DNA of 34,784 bases from Fidelibacterota bacterium (GCA_024277615.1 JAJRUW010000036.1:1-34784), one strand, 5' to 3'; shown: positions 18,395 to 28,687, counted from the stretch's first letter. Numbers and translations: made by a program. The notes: a model not told the origin generated them from the letters alone.

Positions 18395-20518
18395 ATGTAT
18401 AAAATATCACTCCTTTCGATTTTATTTGCCGTCAGCTTCGCTTACACGGATTGCAGTAATAACCCAGTGGGCGGTAATGACCTGGCATTCGACGGCGTAG
18501 ATGACCGCATTGATGTACCCGATACACCTCTGATCAATAATGGCATTCACGCTCAGCGCACTATTGAATGCTGGTTTAAAATCGTTGATAAATCCGTCAA
18601 CTCCAGGAAGCAGGTCATTTATGAGGAGGGTGGCACAACCCGGGGTCTGAACATTTACATTTTTGATAACAGTCTGTATATTGGAGGCTGGAACAGACCG
18701 GGTAATCAGTCCGGCTGGGCGGGTACTTTTCTAACCGCACCAACCATCAATTCAGGACAATGGCACCATGTAGCGCTGGTGCTTGACGGTACTTCGGCGC
18801 TCCTGCCCGACGCCATCAGGGGCTATCTGGATGGGCAGCTTTTCGGTTCCGGGGAAGGTTCACAGCTTTGGGGCCACAAGGGCGATATCGGCGTGGGCTG
18901 CGTAGATGGTAAGACGCTCTTCCATGACGGTAACTCAGTTGGCTCAAACGGCTTTGAGGGGCAGCTCGAAGAAATCAGAGTCTGGAATGAAGCCCGCACA
19001 CAGACCCAGCTGCAGCAAAACATGCATCGTGAATTCACACTTATTCCCGCCAATTTGGTGGCCTACTGGAAATTGAATGCATCGAGCGGGCTTAACGTCA
19101 CCGATGGAAGCGGCAATGGCAATGACGGTACACTCACCAATATGTCCGGCGCGGAATGGCTGAACTCAACTGCTCCTATTCCTTTTGCCACCGTAAACGA
19201 CGGCAACTGGAGTGCACCTTCAACCTGGCTTAGTAACACAGTCCCCAACGGCATTGGCGCAATGGTAACGGTGGGCCATTCGCTCACTCTGGATACGGAC
19301 ATCAGCGTTGCCGATATCGAATTGACTTCCGCTGGTGCTTTGATCGATTCTGCTTATAATCTGACCGTTAAAGGTGATTTTTACAGTTGCGGGAGCTTTA
19401 CAGCCTCAGGCGGAAGCACCTCCTTCAGCGGTGACACTCAGCAATCCGTTGACGGAACCAGTCTCTATACGCTGAACGATGTACAGATCAACAACGGAGC
19501 AGCCGGACTTATCCTGACGGATGAATTGGATGTGAAGGGAACGCTGACCGTCCCGGCCGGCAATACGCTCACGCTGGATGGCGGTGATCTGAATTTCAGC
19601 GGCAGCGGCTCCGGCAGGGTTGACGGGAGTTTCATCCTAATAAGCGGCCAGGTCCACACAACCATGACAAACCTGCTGACTATTGGAGCGACGGGTACCC
19701 TTTCACTCACCTCAACCGGCTGCAGTACTTTTGTGGATGGACCCCTGGCAAAAGAAACACCGTCCTACCTGGATAATTTTTCCTTCCCCATCGGTGATGT
19801 CAACGCTACAACCGCACAGGTCCGCCCCCTGGAAATCCAGACCAGCTCGGCCAATACTTTTGTGGCCGAATATCACATAGGTGACCACGGTCAGACCAAC
19901 ACGGGCAGTTCAGATTTGACCCGGATTCAGAGACGGGAATACTGGCAGCTGGAGCGCAGCGCCGGATCAGGCAATGCCCTGGTAACCCTGCACTGGGGTA
20001 CCGATAGTGCGCCCTGTTATCCCAGTGAGATGTGGCGTCTTGCAGACAATATCTTCGATCTGCGAGTTGCCGGCTGGAACACCACTACGGCCTCATGGGA
20101 TGATCTGGGCCAATCGGGTTACTGGGACCCAGACCCCTGCACCAATTCCATGGAATGCCGGGGCAGCATTACTTCCGGTTATGTCAATACCTTCGGTATG
20201 TTTACGCTTGGGTCTGCCGGCAGTACACTTGCTGTTGCTGATCATGAAATTGCCATGGAATATAAACTTGCCTCGGTCTATCCCAATCCTTTCAATCCCG
20301 TAACAAATATATGCTTTACCGTTCCGGTGCGGGGACAGTTGCAGCTCACTGTCCTCAACCTGCAGGGTGAACCGGTAGAGACACTGGCAAATGGATGGTT
20401 TGAAGCCGGGGATTACCTGATACAGTGGGATGCAAATCAAAATCCTTCGGGAATCTATTTTGTCCGATTGGAAGCAGGCGATTTCAACTCAACCCGCAAG
20501 CTGATCCTGTTGAAATAA
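18395..20518 (+). CDS. secreted LamG / G8-like protein with type IX sorting domain
   Basis: The 707-residue product has a signal peptide (MYKISLLSILFAVSFA). A LamG/concanavalin-like domain follows at about 30-215: LAFDGVDDRIDVPD, ECWFKI, GQWHHVALVLDG, GQLEEIRVWNEART, VAYWKLN. A G8-like beta segment lies at about 265-330 (DGNWSAPSTW, then a VTVGHSLTLD turn). Further beta-rich repeats lead to a C-terminal sorting domain at about 620-707 with YPNPFNPVTNI, GEPVETLANG and SGIYFVRLEAG. That tail directs proteins through the type IX secretion system to the surface in FCB bacteria. LamG domains usually bind glycans, so a role in polysaccharide binding or adhesion is likely. The ribosome binding site and ATG are clear. 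It is monocistronic and converges on nadE. Confidence 0.9.
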   Translation: MYKISLLSILFAVSFAYTDCSNNPVGGNDLAFDGVDDRIDVPDTPLINNGIHAQRTIECWFKIVDKSVNSRKQVIYEEGGTTRGLNIYIFDNSLYIGGWNRPGNQSGWAGTFLTAPTINSGQWHHVALVLDGTSALLPDAIRGYLDGQLFGSGEGSQLWGHKGDIGVGCVDGKTLFHDGNSVGSNGFEGQLEEIRVWNEARTQTQLQQNMHREFTLIPANLVAYWKLNASSGLNVTDGSGNGNDGTLTNMSGAEWLNSTAPIPFATVNDGNWSAPSTWLSNTVPNGIGAMVTVGHSLTLDTDISVADIELTSAGALIDSAYNLTVKGDFYSCGSFTASGGSTSFSGDTQQSVDGTSLYTLNDVQINNGAAGLILTDELDVKGTLTVPAGNTLTLDGGDLNFSGSGSGRVDGSFILISGQVHTTMTNLLTIGATGTLSLTSTGCSTFVDGPLAKETPSYLDNFSFPIGDVNATTAQVRPLEIQTSSANTFVAEYHIGDHGQTNTGSSDLTRIQRREYWQLERSAGSGNALVTLHWGTDSAPCYPSEMWRLADNIFDLRVAGWNTTTASWDDLGQSGYWDPDPCTNSMECRGSITSGYVNTFGMFTLGSAGSTLAVADHEIAMEYKLASVYPNPFNPVTNICFTVPVRGQLQLTVLNLQGEPVETLANGWFEAGDYLIQWDANQNPSGIYFVRLEAGDFNSTRKLILLK

Positions 20519-20581
20519 TATCTGGTATTTGCTAATACTGGAATGTTGGTCTGATCATCTGACCTTTAATTCCTCTGCATT

Positions 20582-22189
20582 TCACTCACCGAAACCATTC
20601 ACTATGGGGTAGCAGCGCCCCACTCCAAAGGCTTTCCGGGAAATACGGATACCCGGGGCTGCCTGGCGTCGTTTGTATTCGTTGAGACGGATTTTCTTCA
20701 AGACCTCTGTCACCATCCCACGATCATAACCCTGTTTCACCAGCTCGTTGAGATGTTTATTCCCGGTGACGATCTCATCTACCAGAGGGGCGATTAAATT
20801 GTAGTCAAAGGGATCCACCTGATCCGGTTTTAATTCGGCTGAGGGCGGTTTGGTCAGTGTATTGTGAGGAATGATCTCTGCCCCGTATTGCCGGTTATAC
20901 CAGCGGGCGACGGCATAGACCTGCAGTTTGTTCAGATCACTGATCACACCGACAGCGCCGCACATATCCCCGTACAGCGTGCAATAGCCCAAGGCTGTTT
21001 CCGTCTTGTTGCCCGTATTCAGCAGCAGGGCGTTACGCTTGTTGGCCACGGCCATGAGCAGTCCGCCGCGAATGCGGGCCTGCAGATTCTCTTCGGCAAG
21101 TCCGGCCTGTGTTCCGCTGAAAACCGGCTCCAGAGCGCTGAGCATCTCCTCATTGATCTGCTTTATGGGGATCTCCTCAAACTCAATACCGAGATTTTCG
21201 GCCAGCTTCCGGGAATCCGTCACGCTGTGCCCGGACGAATAGACTGATGGCATTGTGATACCGAGGACATGCTCTTTCCCGAGAGCGTGGGCGGCGATGA
21301 CGGCCACTAAGGCCGAATCAATTCCTCCGCTCAAACCGAGGACGGCTTGTGTATGACCGGTTTTGCGAAAATAATCACTTACACCCAGCGAAAGCGCTCT
21401 GAAAATCTGTTCTGCTGCGGACAGATCCGGTTCTTTGACGATGGTTGACTGCTCGGTATCGAAGATGTACACACCGCTCTCAAATTGGGGCGCTAAACCC
21501 GACAATTGTCCTTTGCCATCTATAAAAAAAGAGCCCCCATCAAAAACGAGTTCATCCTGGGCACCCACCAGGTTACAATACAGGAAGGGTTTATTAAATT
21601 GGTTGACTTTCAGTTTGACCGTCTGCATTCTTTCAGAGAGTCGATCAACACTAAAGGGAGACGCCGAGATATTCAGGATCAGGTCTGCTCCGCTTTCGAC
21701 CAGTTGTTGCGTGACTTTCAGAGAATAATCCTGGTCCCACAGGTCTTCGCAAATCTCCAGGCCTATTGTAAAGGATCGCCCGGCAATTTCCAGGGTCAGG
21801 GGTTCAATCTTCCCGGCGGGTTCAAAATAGCGGGCTTCGTCAAATACATCGTAAGTGGGCAGCAGCGATTTGGCCCGCCAGGCAATTATCTCACCACCCG
21901 TAAGTGTAGCAGCTGAGTTGTAAAGTTTCCCGCCAACCCGCCTGACCGCCCCGACGATGACCGGGACTGCAGTGCATTGAGCCGCTATTTGCTGAAGCTT
22001 CTGCTTCAATCGTGTGATGAAACGGTCCTCCAGTAGCAAATCCTGGGGTGGATACCCGGTGAGCATCATTTCCGGGAAGACAATCAAATCTGCGTTTTGG
22101 CGATAATCAGCTATGACCCGCAGAATCTGCTGCGCGTTGTCTTCCAATGCGCCCACAGTGGGGTTAAGCTGGGCCACAGCAACTTTCAT
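20582..22189 (-). CDS. nadE: glutamine-dependent NAD+ synthetase
   Basis: This enzyme converts deamido-NAD (nicotinate adenine dinucleotide) to NAD with ATP and glutamine, the last step of NAD synthesis. The 535 residues comprise an N-terminal nitrilase-type glutaminase with the Glu-Lys-Cys triad visible as E40 (FPEMMLTGYPP), K107 (RAKSLLP) and C147 (LEICEDLWD). The C-terminal synthetase domain has the PP-loop SGGIDS (287-292), then NTGNKTE and GYCTLYGDMCG. Length fits the shorter, 540-residue bacterial type. The ATG lies 1 base after the asnS stop (stop 22191-22193, ATG 22187-22189), so the two are translationally coupled. It is the last gene of the uvrB-to-nadE operon. Confidence 0.96.
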   Translation of the reverse strand: MKVAVAQLNPTVGALEDNAQQILRVIADYRQNADLIVFPEMMLTGYPPQDLLLEDRFITRLKQKLQQIAAQCTAVPVIVGAVRRVGGKLYNSAATLTGGEIIAWRAKSLLPTYDVFDEARYFEPAGKIEPLTLEIAGRSFTIGLEICEDLWDQDYSLKVTQQLVESGADLILNISASPFSVDRLSERMQTVKLKVNQFNKPFLYCNLVGAQDELVFDGGSFFIDGKGQLSGLAPQFESGVYIFDTEQSTIVKEPDLSAAEQIFRALSLGVSDYFRKTGHTQAVLGLSGGIDSALVAVIAAHALGKEHVLGITMPSVYSSGHSVTDSRKLAENLGIEFEEIPIKQINEEMLSALEPVFSGTQAGLAEENLQARIRGGLLMAVANKRNALLLNTGNKTETALGYCTLYGDMCGAVGVISDLNKLQVYAVARWYNRQYGAEIIPHNTLTKPPSAELKPDQVDPFDYNLIAPLVDEIVTGNKHLNELVKQGYDRGMVTEVLKKIRLNEYKRRQAAPGIRISRKAFGVGRCYPIVNGFGE

Positions 22190-22190
22190 G

Positions 22191-23483
22191 TCAGGGAGTC
22201 ATTCTGCCCAGCATACGGGGGAAGGGGATCGTTTCGCGTACATGGGGAAGTTTGCAGACCCAGGCCACCAGCCGCTCGATACCCATGCCGAAACCGGCGT
22301 GTGGTACGGAGCCGTAGCGTCTCAGATCCAGATACCATTCAAAATCCTCCCGGGGCAGACCCTCTTTTTCGATCCTTTTCAGCAGTGTTTCATAATCCGC
22401 TTCGCGTTCGGCGCCGCCGATGATCTCACCGTAGCCCTCGGGAGCCAGCACATCCATCCCCAGCACGACTTTTTCATTTTCAGGGTCCCTCTTCATATAA
22501 AAAGCCTTGATCTCTGCCGGAAAGCGATGCACCATAACAGGTTTGTTAAACTGTTCTGAAATGAAGGTCTCTTCCGGAGCGCCGAAATCTTGTCCCCAGG
22601 TGAACTTCTTCCCTGCCCGGTTGAGCAGGTCCACGCATTCGGTATAACTGATCCTCGGGAAGGGGGCTCTGATGCGTTCCAGCATGGCCACATCCCGTTC
22701 GAGAGTGGCCAGATCGTCACGGCGGTTTTCCACTACCCGGGCAAGAATGAATTCCAGCATTCTTTCCGCCCATTGCATATTTTCTTCCAGATCGCAGAAA
22801 GCAATTTCCGGCTCCACCATCCAAAATTCAATGAGGTGCCGTCTGGTCTTGCTTTTTTCTGCCCTGAAGGTCGGACCAAAGTTATACTGCCGGCCGGTTG
22901 CCATGGCGTTGGCTTCGCCGTATAGTTGTCCGGTTTGAGCCAGGTAAGCCTTTTCTCCGAAATACTCGGTCTCAAACAGGGTTGTCGTTCCTTCCGCTGC
23001 ATTGGGAGTTAAAATAGGCGTGTCCACCAGTGTAAAATCATGTGAGTCAAAAAAATCGCGCGTGGCCTTGATGATCTCATGCCGGATGCGTAAAATGGCA
23101 ACCTGCCTGCGGGACCGGAGCCACAGATGGCGGTTATTCATCAGAAAATCGGTTCCGTGTTCTTTGGGTGTAATGGGATAGTCCTGACTCAGCTGGTAAA
23201 CTGAAAAATCTGCCACCTGCATTTCAAAGCCGCCGGGCGCTCTTTCATTGGATACAATTTTACCGGTGACTGAGAGAGAACTTTCCTGTGTCAGCCGCTT
23301 GAATTCCTCAAATTTCGATTCGCCGATCTCATTTTTGATCACAACTCCCTGGAGGATCCCGGTACCGTCGCGAAGTAACAGAAAGCCAATTTTACCGCTT
23401 CTCCTCGTATTATAAACCCAGCCATTTACGCGTACTTCCCGGTTTTCGTATTTCCCGATTCGTTTAATTAATTCTGTCTGCAT
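22191..23483 (-). CDS. asnS: asparaginyl-tRNA synthetase
   Basis: This class IIb aminoacyl-tRNA synthetase charges tRNA-Asn. The 430 residues have an N-terminal OB-fold anticodon-binding domain ([20 protein letters not shown]). The catalytic domain has motif 1 around [13 protein letters not shown], motif 2 at [20 protein letters not shown] and motif 3 at [13 protein letters not shown]. The EFWMVEPE continuation is typical of AsnRS and separates it from AspRS. It starts 62 bases after the lptE-like gene, past a short perfect hairpin, and abuts nadE. Confidence 0.96.
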   Translation of the reverse strand: MQTELIKRIGKYENREVRVNGWVYNTRRSGKIGFLLLRDGTGILQGVVIKNEIGESKFEEFKRLTQESSLSVTGKIVSNERAPGGFEMQVADFSVYQLSQDYPITPKEHGTDFLMNNRHLWLRSRRQVAILRIRHEIIKATRDFFDSHDFTLVDTPILTPNAAEGTTTLFETEYFGEKAYLAQTGQLYGEANAMATGRQYNFGPTFRAEKSKTRRHLIEFWMVEPEIAFCDLEENMQWAERMLEFILARVVENRRDDLATLERDVAMLERIRAPFPRISYTECVDLLNRAGKKFTWGQDFGAPEETFISEQFNKPVMVHRFPAEIKAFYMKRDPENEKVVLGMDVLAPEGYGEIIGGAEREADYETLLKRIEKEGLPREDFEWYLDLRRYGSVPHAGFGMGIERLVAWVCKLPHVRETIPFPRMLGRMTP

Positions 23484-23522
23484 CTCTCTCCCGCTTTTAG
23501 TCGCTTTGCTTCACATCCGATG

Positions 23523-23539
23523 CCCGGTCTCAGACCGGG
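23523..23539 (-). promoter_or_regulatory. short perfect hairpin between lptE-like gene and asnS
   Basis: The minus strand reads cccggtc-tga-gaccggg, a 7-base all-paired stem with a 3-base loop. It lies directly after the lptE-like stop and about 40 bases before the asnS ATG. There is no T-tract, so it is more likely an RNA-processing or stability element than a terminator. Role inferred only. Confidence 0.4.
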
Positions 23540-23545
23540 TTTAGC

Positions 23546-24124
23546 TCACCAGGTGGAGGTTACCTCACTGATAATATCTTCGGATAATTTTTTTATCGCT
23601 AATCTCATTGCGCTCTCTCTGGGAGAGCCAAATTCATCATCGTCTTCGCTGTCAATCAGCAGATCGCCGTCATTATCGATGCCGTCGCTGCCAATATCGA
23701 CGCCGGTGCCGTAAGCTCCCCACTCCTGTTTGGTAATGTCGAACAGGGCTTCGTCTCTGGTGAGGTCATACCAGACGATTTTAGCCTTTACGGTAATCCG
23801 CCATTCTTCTACCTGCTCATATTCCGTATTGCCGGAGGCCGTATAAGTATAGGGTTCATCCTTTACGGAAGTAATGGTGATATTGAGCCGGCTGTCGGCA
23901 ACATCCTCATTTGCCAGCTGCAGAACATTCTCCCGGATTAGCAGATCTGAGATCTGTTCATTCACTGTTTCTCCCACACCGAATTCGCCGGTTTCATTAA
24001 TGACCGGTGAAATTGAAATACTGGCAATATTGGCGGGCAGTGATCCTTTGAGAGAATAATAACCGCAGGCTGATAAAAACAGCACTGCCAGAGAGACCTC
24101 CCCTATTTTTATAAAGCGTTTCAT
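23546..24124 (-). CDS. lptE: LptE-like LPS-assembly lipoprotein with acidic insertion
   Basis: LptE plugs the LptD barrel that places lipopolysaccharide in the outer leaflet. The 192-residue product has a lipoprotein signal with lipobox LSAC (Cys at 20), followed by GYYSLKGSLPANIASISISP, which matches the FCB type of LptE (CGYYSFKG...). The remainder has the family's two-layer alpha/beta pattern, ending in a helix (AMRLAIKKLSEDIISEV). Residues 139-167 form an extra loop with DGIDNDGDLLIDSEDDDE, resembling thrombospondin type-3 calcium loops. This is not part of the usual LptE. The family is too diverged for certainty, but position next to a sigma-54 activator, as in some Bacteroidetes, supports it. 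It lies 38 bases after the activator gene. Confidence 0.8.
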   Translation of the reverse strand: MKRFIKIGEVSLAVLFLSACGYYSLKGSLPANIASISISPVINETGEFGVGETVNEQISDLLIRENVLQLANEDVADSRLNITITSVKDEPYTYTASGNTEYEQVEEWRITVKAKIVWYDLTRDEALFDITKQEWGAYGTGVDIGSDGIDNDGDLLIDSEDDDEFGSPRESAMRLAIKKLSEDIISEVTSTW

Positions 24125-24162
24125 TTCTGCTCTCTATATTTAAGTATCTGCCGCAGCCGGGC

Positions 24163-25383
24163 TCATTTTTTTGAAATACCGTATTCCGTGATCTTGCGGT
24201 AGAGGGTCCGTTCAGAAATATCAAGCGCCCGGGCGGTTTTACGTCGATTCTGATTGAATTTCTCCAGGGTCCTTTCGATCATCTCGTGTTCAAGTTCTTT
24301 CATGGTCACTTCACCCACGGCAAAATCCTCCACCGCATAGAGTTTCCCGTCCTCTACAGCTGAATGGTGTGTTTCCGCCGATCCTGTGGGAAGGCCCTGT
24401 TGTCCCGGGGCAGGGAGAAAAAGAGCCGGATTAGCGGGCTGTACCGGAGGCGCCCCCGGATGACCGCCGCTAAAAAGCAGCTGCTTGATCTCATTGACAT
24501 CCTGCCGCAAAAAGAGCAGCTGCTTCAGGATCAACTCGCGCTCAATCTTATCAGTATCGTCGCCGATGAGAACCGGCAGATTTGTATTCAGTTGTTTTTC
24601 CGAACGCCCCAAAGCTTTGAGAACCATCTCTTCATCGATACGCTCACCACGGTGCATGACGATGAGACTTTCGACCATATTTTTCAATTCCCTGATATTC
24701 CCCGGCCAGTGATGACTGCGTAACACCCGTAACGCTTCGGCTGAAAAACCCTTGAAAGGGATGTCGTTTTTGGCGCAAAACATGAGACCGAACCGTTCAA
24801 CATAGAGATGAATGTCAGATACATGATCTTTCAGAGGCGGCACGCGGACAGTCACGGTTTTCAGACGAAAATAGAGATCCTTGCGGAAATGTCCTTTCAC
24901 GACATCGTCAGCCAGGTCGCGATTGGTAGCAGCTACGATGCGTACATCCACCTTCCTCGTTTTTGTATCCCCTACACGCATGAATTCACCCTGTTCAATT
25001 ACCCGGAGTAATTTGGCCTGAGTTTCCAGAGGAGTCTCTCCGATCTCATCCAGAAAGATCGTCCCCTTGTCTGCGGCTTCAAAATAACCCTTACGCTCTT
25101 CATGCGCACCGGTGAAAGAACCGCGCTTGTGCCCGAACAATTCGCTCTCGATAATGCCGGCAGGGATGGCCCCGCAGTTCACTGTGATCATGGGTTCAAA
25201 TTTACGGCGGCTGTTTTTATGAATGGCTTTGGCCACCATCTCTTTACCTGCACCCGAGGGCCCGTCGATCAAAACGGAAATATCCGTGTCGGCAATCTGG
25301 CCGATGAGCAGCAGCATATCTCTGATAGGTTCGCTCTCGCCGATAATCCCTACGGACTTTTGAATTTTTTCGATATCAATCAT
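24163..25383 (-). CDS. sigma-54-dependent transcriptional activator without receiver domain
   Basis: The 406-residue protein starts directly with a sigma-54 AAA+ domain: GIIGESEPIRDM, Walker A GPSGAGKE (41-48), the sigma-54 contact loop GSFTGA (88-93, a common variant of GAFTGA) and Walker B TIFLDEIGE (about 108-116). A flexible Pro/Gly-rich linker (about 305-345) and a C-terminal Fis-type helix-turn-helix (RRKTARALDISERTLYRKI) follow. There is no N-terminal receiver or ligand domain, so its activity must be controlled by level, partner protein or a signal acting on the ATPase. Its ATG overlaps the purD stop by 8 bases and lptE follows. Whether it regulates envelope genes is inference from location. 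A linked sigma-54 promoter was not identified by eye. Confidence 0.92.
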   Translation of the reverse strand: MIDIEKIQKSVGIIGESEPIRDMLLLIGQIADTDISVLIDGPSGAGKEMVAKAIHKNSRRKFEPMITVNCGAIPAGIIESELFGHKRGSFTGAHEERKGYFEAADKGTIFLDEIGETPLETQAKLLRVIEQGEFMRVGDTKTRKVDVRIVAATNRDLADDVVKGHFRKDLYFRLKTVTVRVPPLKDHVSDIHLYVERFGLMFCAKNDIPFKGFSAEALRVLRSHHWPGNIRELKNMVESLIVMHRGERIDEEMVLKALGRSEKQLNTNLPVLIGDDTDKIERELILKQLLFLRQDVNEIKQLLFSGGHPGAPPVQPANPALFLPAPGQQGLPTGSAETHHSAVEDGKLYAVEDFAVGEVTMKELEHEMIERTLEKFNQNRRKTARALDISERTLYRKITEYGISKK

Positions 25384-26659
25384 TTTGCTTTCCCTTTAGG
25401 TAATTTACCCCGCGTTGGCCGATATCCGAGCGGTAAAATTTACCGTTGAATTCAATTTTGTCGGCAATTTCATACGCATTGTGGATGGCGGATTCCAGAT
25501 CCGATCCGAAGCCCACTGCATTCAGTACGCGGCCGCCATTGGTTACAACCGTATCACCCAGCCGCAGTGTACCGGCGTGATAGAGCTGACCTTCCGGCAC
25601 ACTTTCCAGTCCCCTGATGGGGAAGCCTTTTGCATATTTACCGGGATAGCCCTCGGAAGTCAGCACAACCGTAACGGCTGTTTTCGGAGACACGCTGACC
25701 CGGGCATTTTTTAAATCTCCCCCGGCGGCGTTAAAACACAATTCCAGCAGAGACGATTCCAGCAGCGGTAAGACCACCTGGGCTTCCGGATCCCCCATGC
25801 GGACATTGAATTCAATCACAAAAGGCTGACCACTGGAAATCATCAGTCCGACATACAGGATGCCTCGAAAGGGGCAGCCCTCCTGCCGCATGGCCTGCAA
25901 AACGGGCTCAATGATCTCAGCGCTTACCTGCTGCAGCAGTTTGCCGGTGGACAGAGGCGTGGGAGAATAGGCACCCATTCCGCCCGTGTTGGGACCCAGG
26001 TCACCATCAAAAACGCGCTTATGATCCTGTGCTGAATTCAACAGGATGTGACGAGTGCCGTCACAAATTGCAAAAACTGAAAGCTCTTCGCCCGTTAGAC
26101 ATTCCTCAACGGATATCCGCCCGGAAGCCGCGGCACTGTTTTCTCCCTCCAGCAGGTTGTGCAAAGCCGGTTCAAATTCTGCTGAAGTATTGCAAATAAA
26201 AACACCCTTGCCGGCGGCCAGACCATCTGCTTTTAAAACCAGCGGAAAGCCTAAGCTGTCTGCCGCTGCCCTAACCTGATCCGCATTTGTGCAGGCAATA
26301 TAACGGGGCTGACGTATCTTATATTTCTCCAACAGCCTGCGGGTGAAGAGCTTGCTGGATTCCAGCCGTGCAGCCAATTTTCCGGGACCAAAAACACGCC
26401 TCCCTGCTGCCTGCAGATAATCCACCAGTCCTTTGGCCAGCGGCGCTTCAGGACCCACTAAGGTGAAATCGATATTTTGCTGCTCAACGAAGTTCAGGAC
26501 GGCAGCGTTATCGAGGATATTCAGCGGAACGTTCACCGCCTCGAGGCCCGTACCCCCGTTTCCCGGCGCACAGTAGAGCCTGTCCACATCACTTTCCGTG
26601 GAGAAGGCTTTCACAAAGGCATGCTCTCTGCCGCCGCTGCCCAGTACGAGGATATTCAT
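25376..26659 (-). CDS. purD: phosphoribosylamine-glycine ligase
   Basis: PurD joins glycine to 5-phosphoribosylamine with ATP, the second step of purine synthesis. The 427 residues show the family order: MNILVLGSGGREHAF at the start (N domain), VGPEAPLAKGLVDYL, the ATP-grasp core with PLVLKADGLAAGKGVFI, GPNTGGMGAYSPTP and the metal-binding EFNVRMGDPEAQ, then the C domain ending with GQRGVNYLKGK. The ATG follows the uvrB stop by 9 bases and its own end overlaps the sigma-54 activator. No other purine gene is nearby. Confidence 0.97.
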   Translation of the reverse strand: MNILVLGSGGREHAFVKAFSTESDVDRLYCAPGNGGTGLEAVNVPLNILDNAAVLNFVEQQNIDFTLVGPEAPLAKGLVDYLQAAGRRVFGPGKLAARLESSKLFTRRLLEKYKIRQPRYIACTNADQVRAAADSLGFPLVLKADGLAAGKGVFICNTSAEFEPALHNLLEGENSAAASGRISVEECLTGEELSVFAICDGTRHILLNSAQDHKRVFDGDLGPNTGGMGAYSPTPLSTGKLLQQVSAEIIEPVLQAMRQEGCPFRGILYVGLMISSGQPFVIEFNVRMGDPEAQVVLPLLESSLLELCFNAAGGDLKNARVSVSPKTAVTVVLTSEGYPGKYAKGFPIRGLESVPEGQLYHAGTLRLGDTVVTNGGRVLNAVGFGSDLESAIHNAYEIADKIEFNGKFYRSDIGQRGVNYLKGKQND

Positions 26660-26668
26660 TTTTATATT

Positions 26669-28687
26669 TTACTCATTTTGACCTGTTACGGGCTGCAGCC
26701 CGGAATGTTTTTCCAGTTCGGCTATTTTGTCTCTGAGCAAAGCGGCTTCTTCAAATTGCAGGTCACGGGCACATTTGAGCATTTTTTTCCGTAATTCCTC
26801 CAGCAGATCCTCCAACTCCATTTCATCCAGTGTCGCATGGGCCGGATCGATCTTTTCAGCCGCTATGTAGTCCTGTTTTTCATCGGCAACGGCCGTGGAA
26901 AGCCTGATATCCTCGAGAGATTTGTAAATAGTTGCCGGCTTTATCCCGTGAACTTTGTTATGTTCCAGCTGGATTTTCCGCCGACGGGTAGTTTCATCGA
27001 TGACGTACTGCATGGACCTGGTTATGCGGTCGGCATAAAAAATTACCCTGCCGTTGACATTCCGCGCGGCTCTGCCTGACACCTGCATCAGGGAAGATTT
27101 AGAACGTAAAAAGCCCTCTTTGTCTGCATCCAGCACGATGACCAGGGAGACTTCCGGCAGGTCAAGGCCTTCACGCAGGAGATTGATTCCCACCAGAACA
27201 TCAAATTCACCGAGACGCAGAGAACGCAGAATTTTAATCCGTTCGATGGTCTCCGTTTTATGATGCATGTAGCGGCTGTCGATATTCACGCCTGTGAGGT
27301 ATTCAGTGAGGTCCTCTGCCATCCTTTTAGTGAGCGTGGTGATCAATACCCGTTCTTTTCTGGCCGTTACGGTCTTGATTTCACCGATCAGATCATCAAT
27401 CTGACCCGCAGTGGGCTTGACCATGATCCGGGGATCCGGCAACCCCGTAGGCCGGATGATCTGCTCAACAATTGCCCCGCCGGTTTTTTCCAGCTCGTAA
27501 TCACCGGGTGTCGCTGAAACATAGATTATCTGGTTGATTCTTTTTTCAAATTCTTCAAATTTCATGGGGCGGTTGTCCAGCGCCGAGGGCAGGCGGAAGC
27601 CGTATTCCACAAGGTTCAGCTTCCTGGAACGGTCGCCGTTGTACATGGCCCTGACCTGGGGAATTGAAACATGGGATTCATCCACAAACATGAGATAATC
27701 ATCGGGGAAAAAATCCAGCAGCGTATTGGGGCGTTCTCCTTCAGCCCGTCCGTCGAGATGACGGGAATAATTCTCGATCCCCGAACAATAGCCCAGTTCC
27801 GTCATCATCTCGAGATCGAAGAGTGTCCGCTGTTCCAGACGCTGAGCCTCGAGGAGTTTATTTTCCCGCCTCAGAATGTCCAGTTGCTCTCCGAGCTCGG
27901 CGCGAATTGCCTCCATGGCCCGATTCAGGTTTTCGCGGCTGGTTACAAAATGCTTGGCTGGGAAAATATAGGTTCCCGACAGCTCTCTGATTATCTCACC
28001 CGTGAGGGGATCAAAGGATTGAATGCTCTCGATTTGTTCACCGAAAAGTTCTACACGAATAGCATTTTCTTCATAAGCCGGGAAAATTTCCAGAACATCA
28101 CCCCGCAGCCTGAATACTTTGGGTTCCAGCACCAGATCATTACGTCCATAATGGATTTCCACCAGCTTATGCAGCGTCTGTTTCAGATTCAAAGTCTCCC
28201 CAACCTGAAAAGGCACTACCATTCTGCTGTAATCTTCAGGCGAGCCAATTCCGTAGATGCAACTCACACTGGCAACAATGATCACATCCCGCCGGCTCAT
28301 GAGTGCAGCAGTAGCCCTGAGCCGCAGGCGGTCGATTTCTTCATCTACGGAAGAATCCTTCTCAATAAAAGTATCCGTCACCGGCAGATAAGCTTCGGGC
28401 TGGTAATAATCGTAATAGGAGATGAAAAACTCTACGGCATTCTGCGGAAACAGGGTCTTGAATTCGCTGTACAACTGGGCCGCCAGCGTCTTGTTGTGGG
28501 ACAGGATCAGCGTTGGTTTTCCGATCTGCTCAATGACCTTGGCCATGGTAAAGGTTTTGCCCGAGCCGGTGATACCTAACAGTACCTGATGCTCGTCTCC
28601 GGACTGCACTCCACGCACAAGTTCAGCAATGGATTTGGGCTGATCTCCTGCAGGTTTAAAAGCGGATTGTACTTTAAAGTCTGCCAT
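26669..28687 (-). CDS. uvrB: UvrABC excinuclease subunit B
   Basis: UvrB verifies DNA lesions handed over by UvrA and recruits UvrC for incision. The 672 residues match E. coli length. Seen in order: [11 protein letters not shown] (Q motif), Walker A GITGSGKT (38-45), the beta-hairpin segment [12 protein letters not shown] that threads DNA strands, the DESH box ([11 protein letters not shown]), VSATPGDYE, helicase motifs with [13 protein letters not shown] and [12 protein letters not shown], and the C-terminal UVR helix pair ([20 protein letters not shown]) that contacts UvrC. I set the start at ATG 28685-28687 because [17 protein letters not shown] fits the family. An open frame 21 codons longer has no family match. 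It is the first gene of the operon. Confidence 0.97.
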   Translation of the reverse strand: MADFKVQSAFKPAGDQPKSIAELVRGVQSGDEHQVLLGITGSGKTFTMAKVIEQIGKPTLILSHNKTLAAQLYSEFKTLFPQNAVEFFISYYDYYQPEAYLPVTDTFIEKDSSVDEEIDRLRLRATAALMSRRDVIIVASVSCIYGIGSPEDYSRMVVPFQVGETLNLKQTLHKLVEIHYGRNDLVLEPKVFRLRGDVLEIFPAYEENAIRVELFGEQIESIQSFDPLTGEIIRELSGTYIFPAKHFVTSRENLNRAMEAIRAELGEQLDILRRENKLLEAQRLEQRTLFDLEMMTELGYCSGIENYSRHLDGRAEGERPNTLLDFFPDDYLMFVDESHVSIPQVRAMYNGDRSRKLNLVEYGFRLPSALDNRPMKFEEFEKRINQIIYVSATPGDYELEKTGGAIVEQIIRPTGLPDPRIMVKPTAGQIDDLIGEIKTVTARKERVLITTLTKRMAEDLTEYLTGVNIDSRYMHHKTETIERIKILRSLRLGEFDVLVGINLLREGLDLPEVSLVIVLDADKEGFLRSKSSLMQVSGRAARNVNGRVIFYADRITRSMQYVIDETTRRRKIQLEHNKVHGIKPATIYKSLEDIRLSTAVADEKQDYIAAEKIDPAHATLDEMELEDLLEELRKKMLKCARDLQFEEAALLRDKIAELEKHSGLQPVTGQNE

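Noticed and set aside
18395-18460. A lipoprotein signal for the LamG protein (Cys in YTDC)
   Set aside because: The residues before Cys do not form a lipobox (no small residue pattern L-A/S-G/A-C); an ordinary signal peptide fits better with type IX secretion.
20519-20581. ggtc...gacc hairpin between the convergent LamG-type and nadE genes
   Set aside because: The stem is about 4 bases without a T-tract, too weak to call a terminator.
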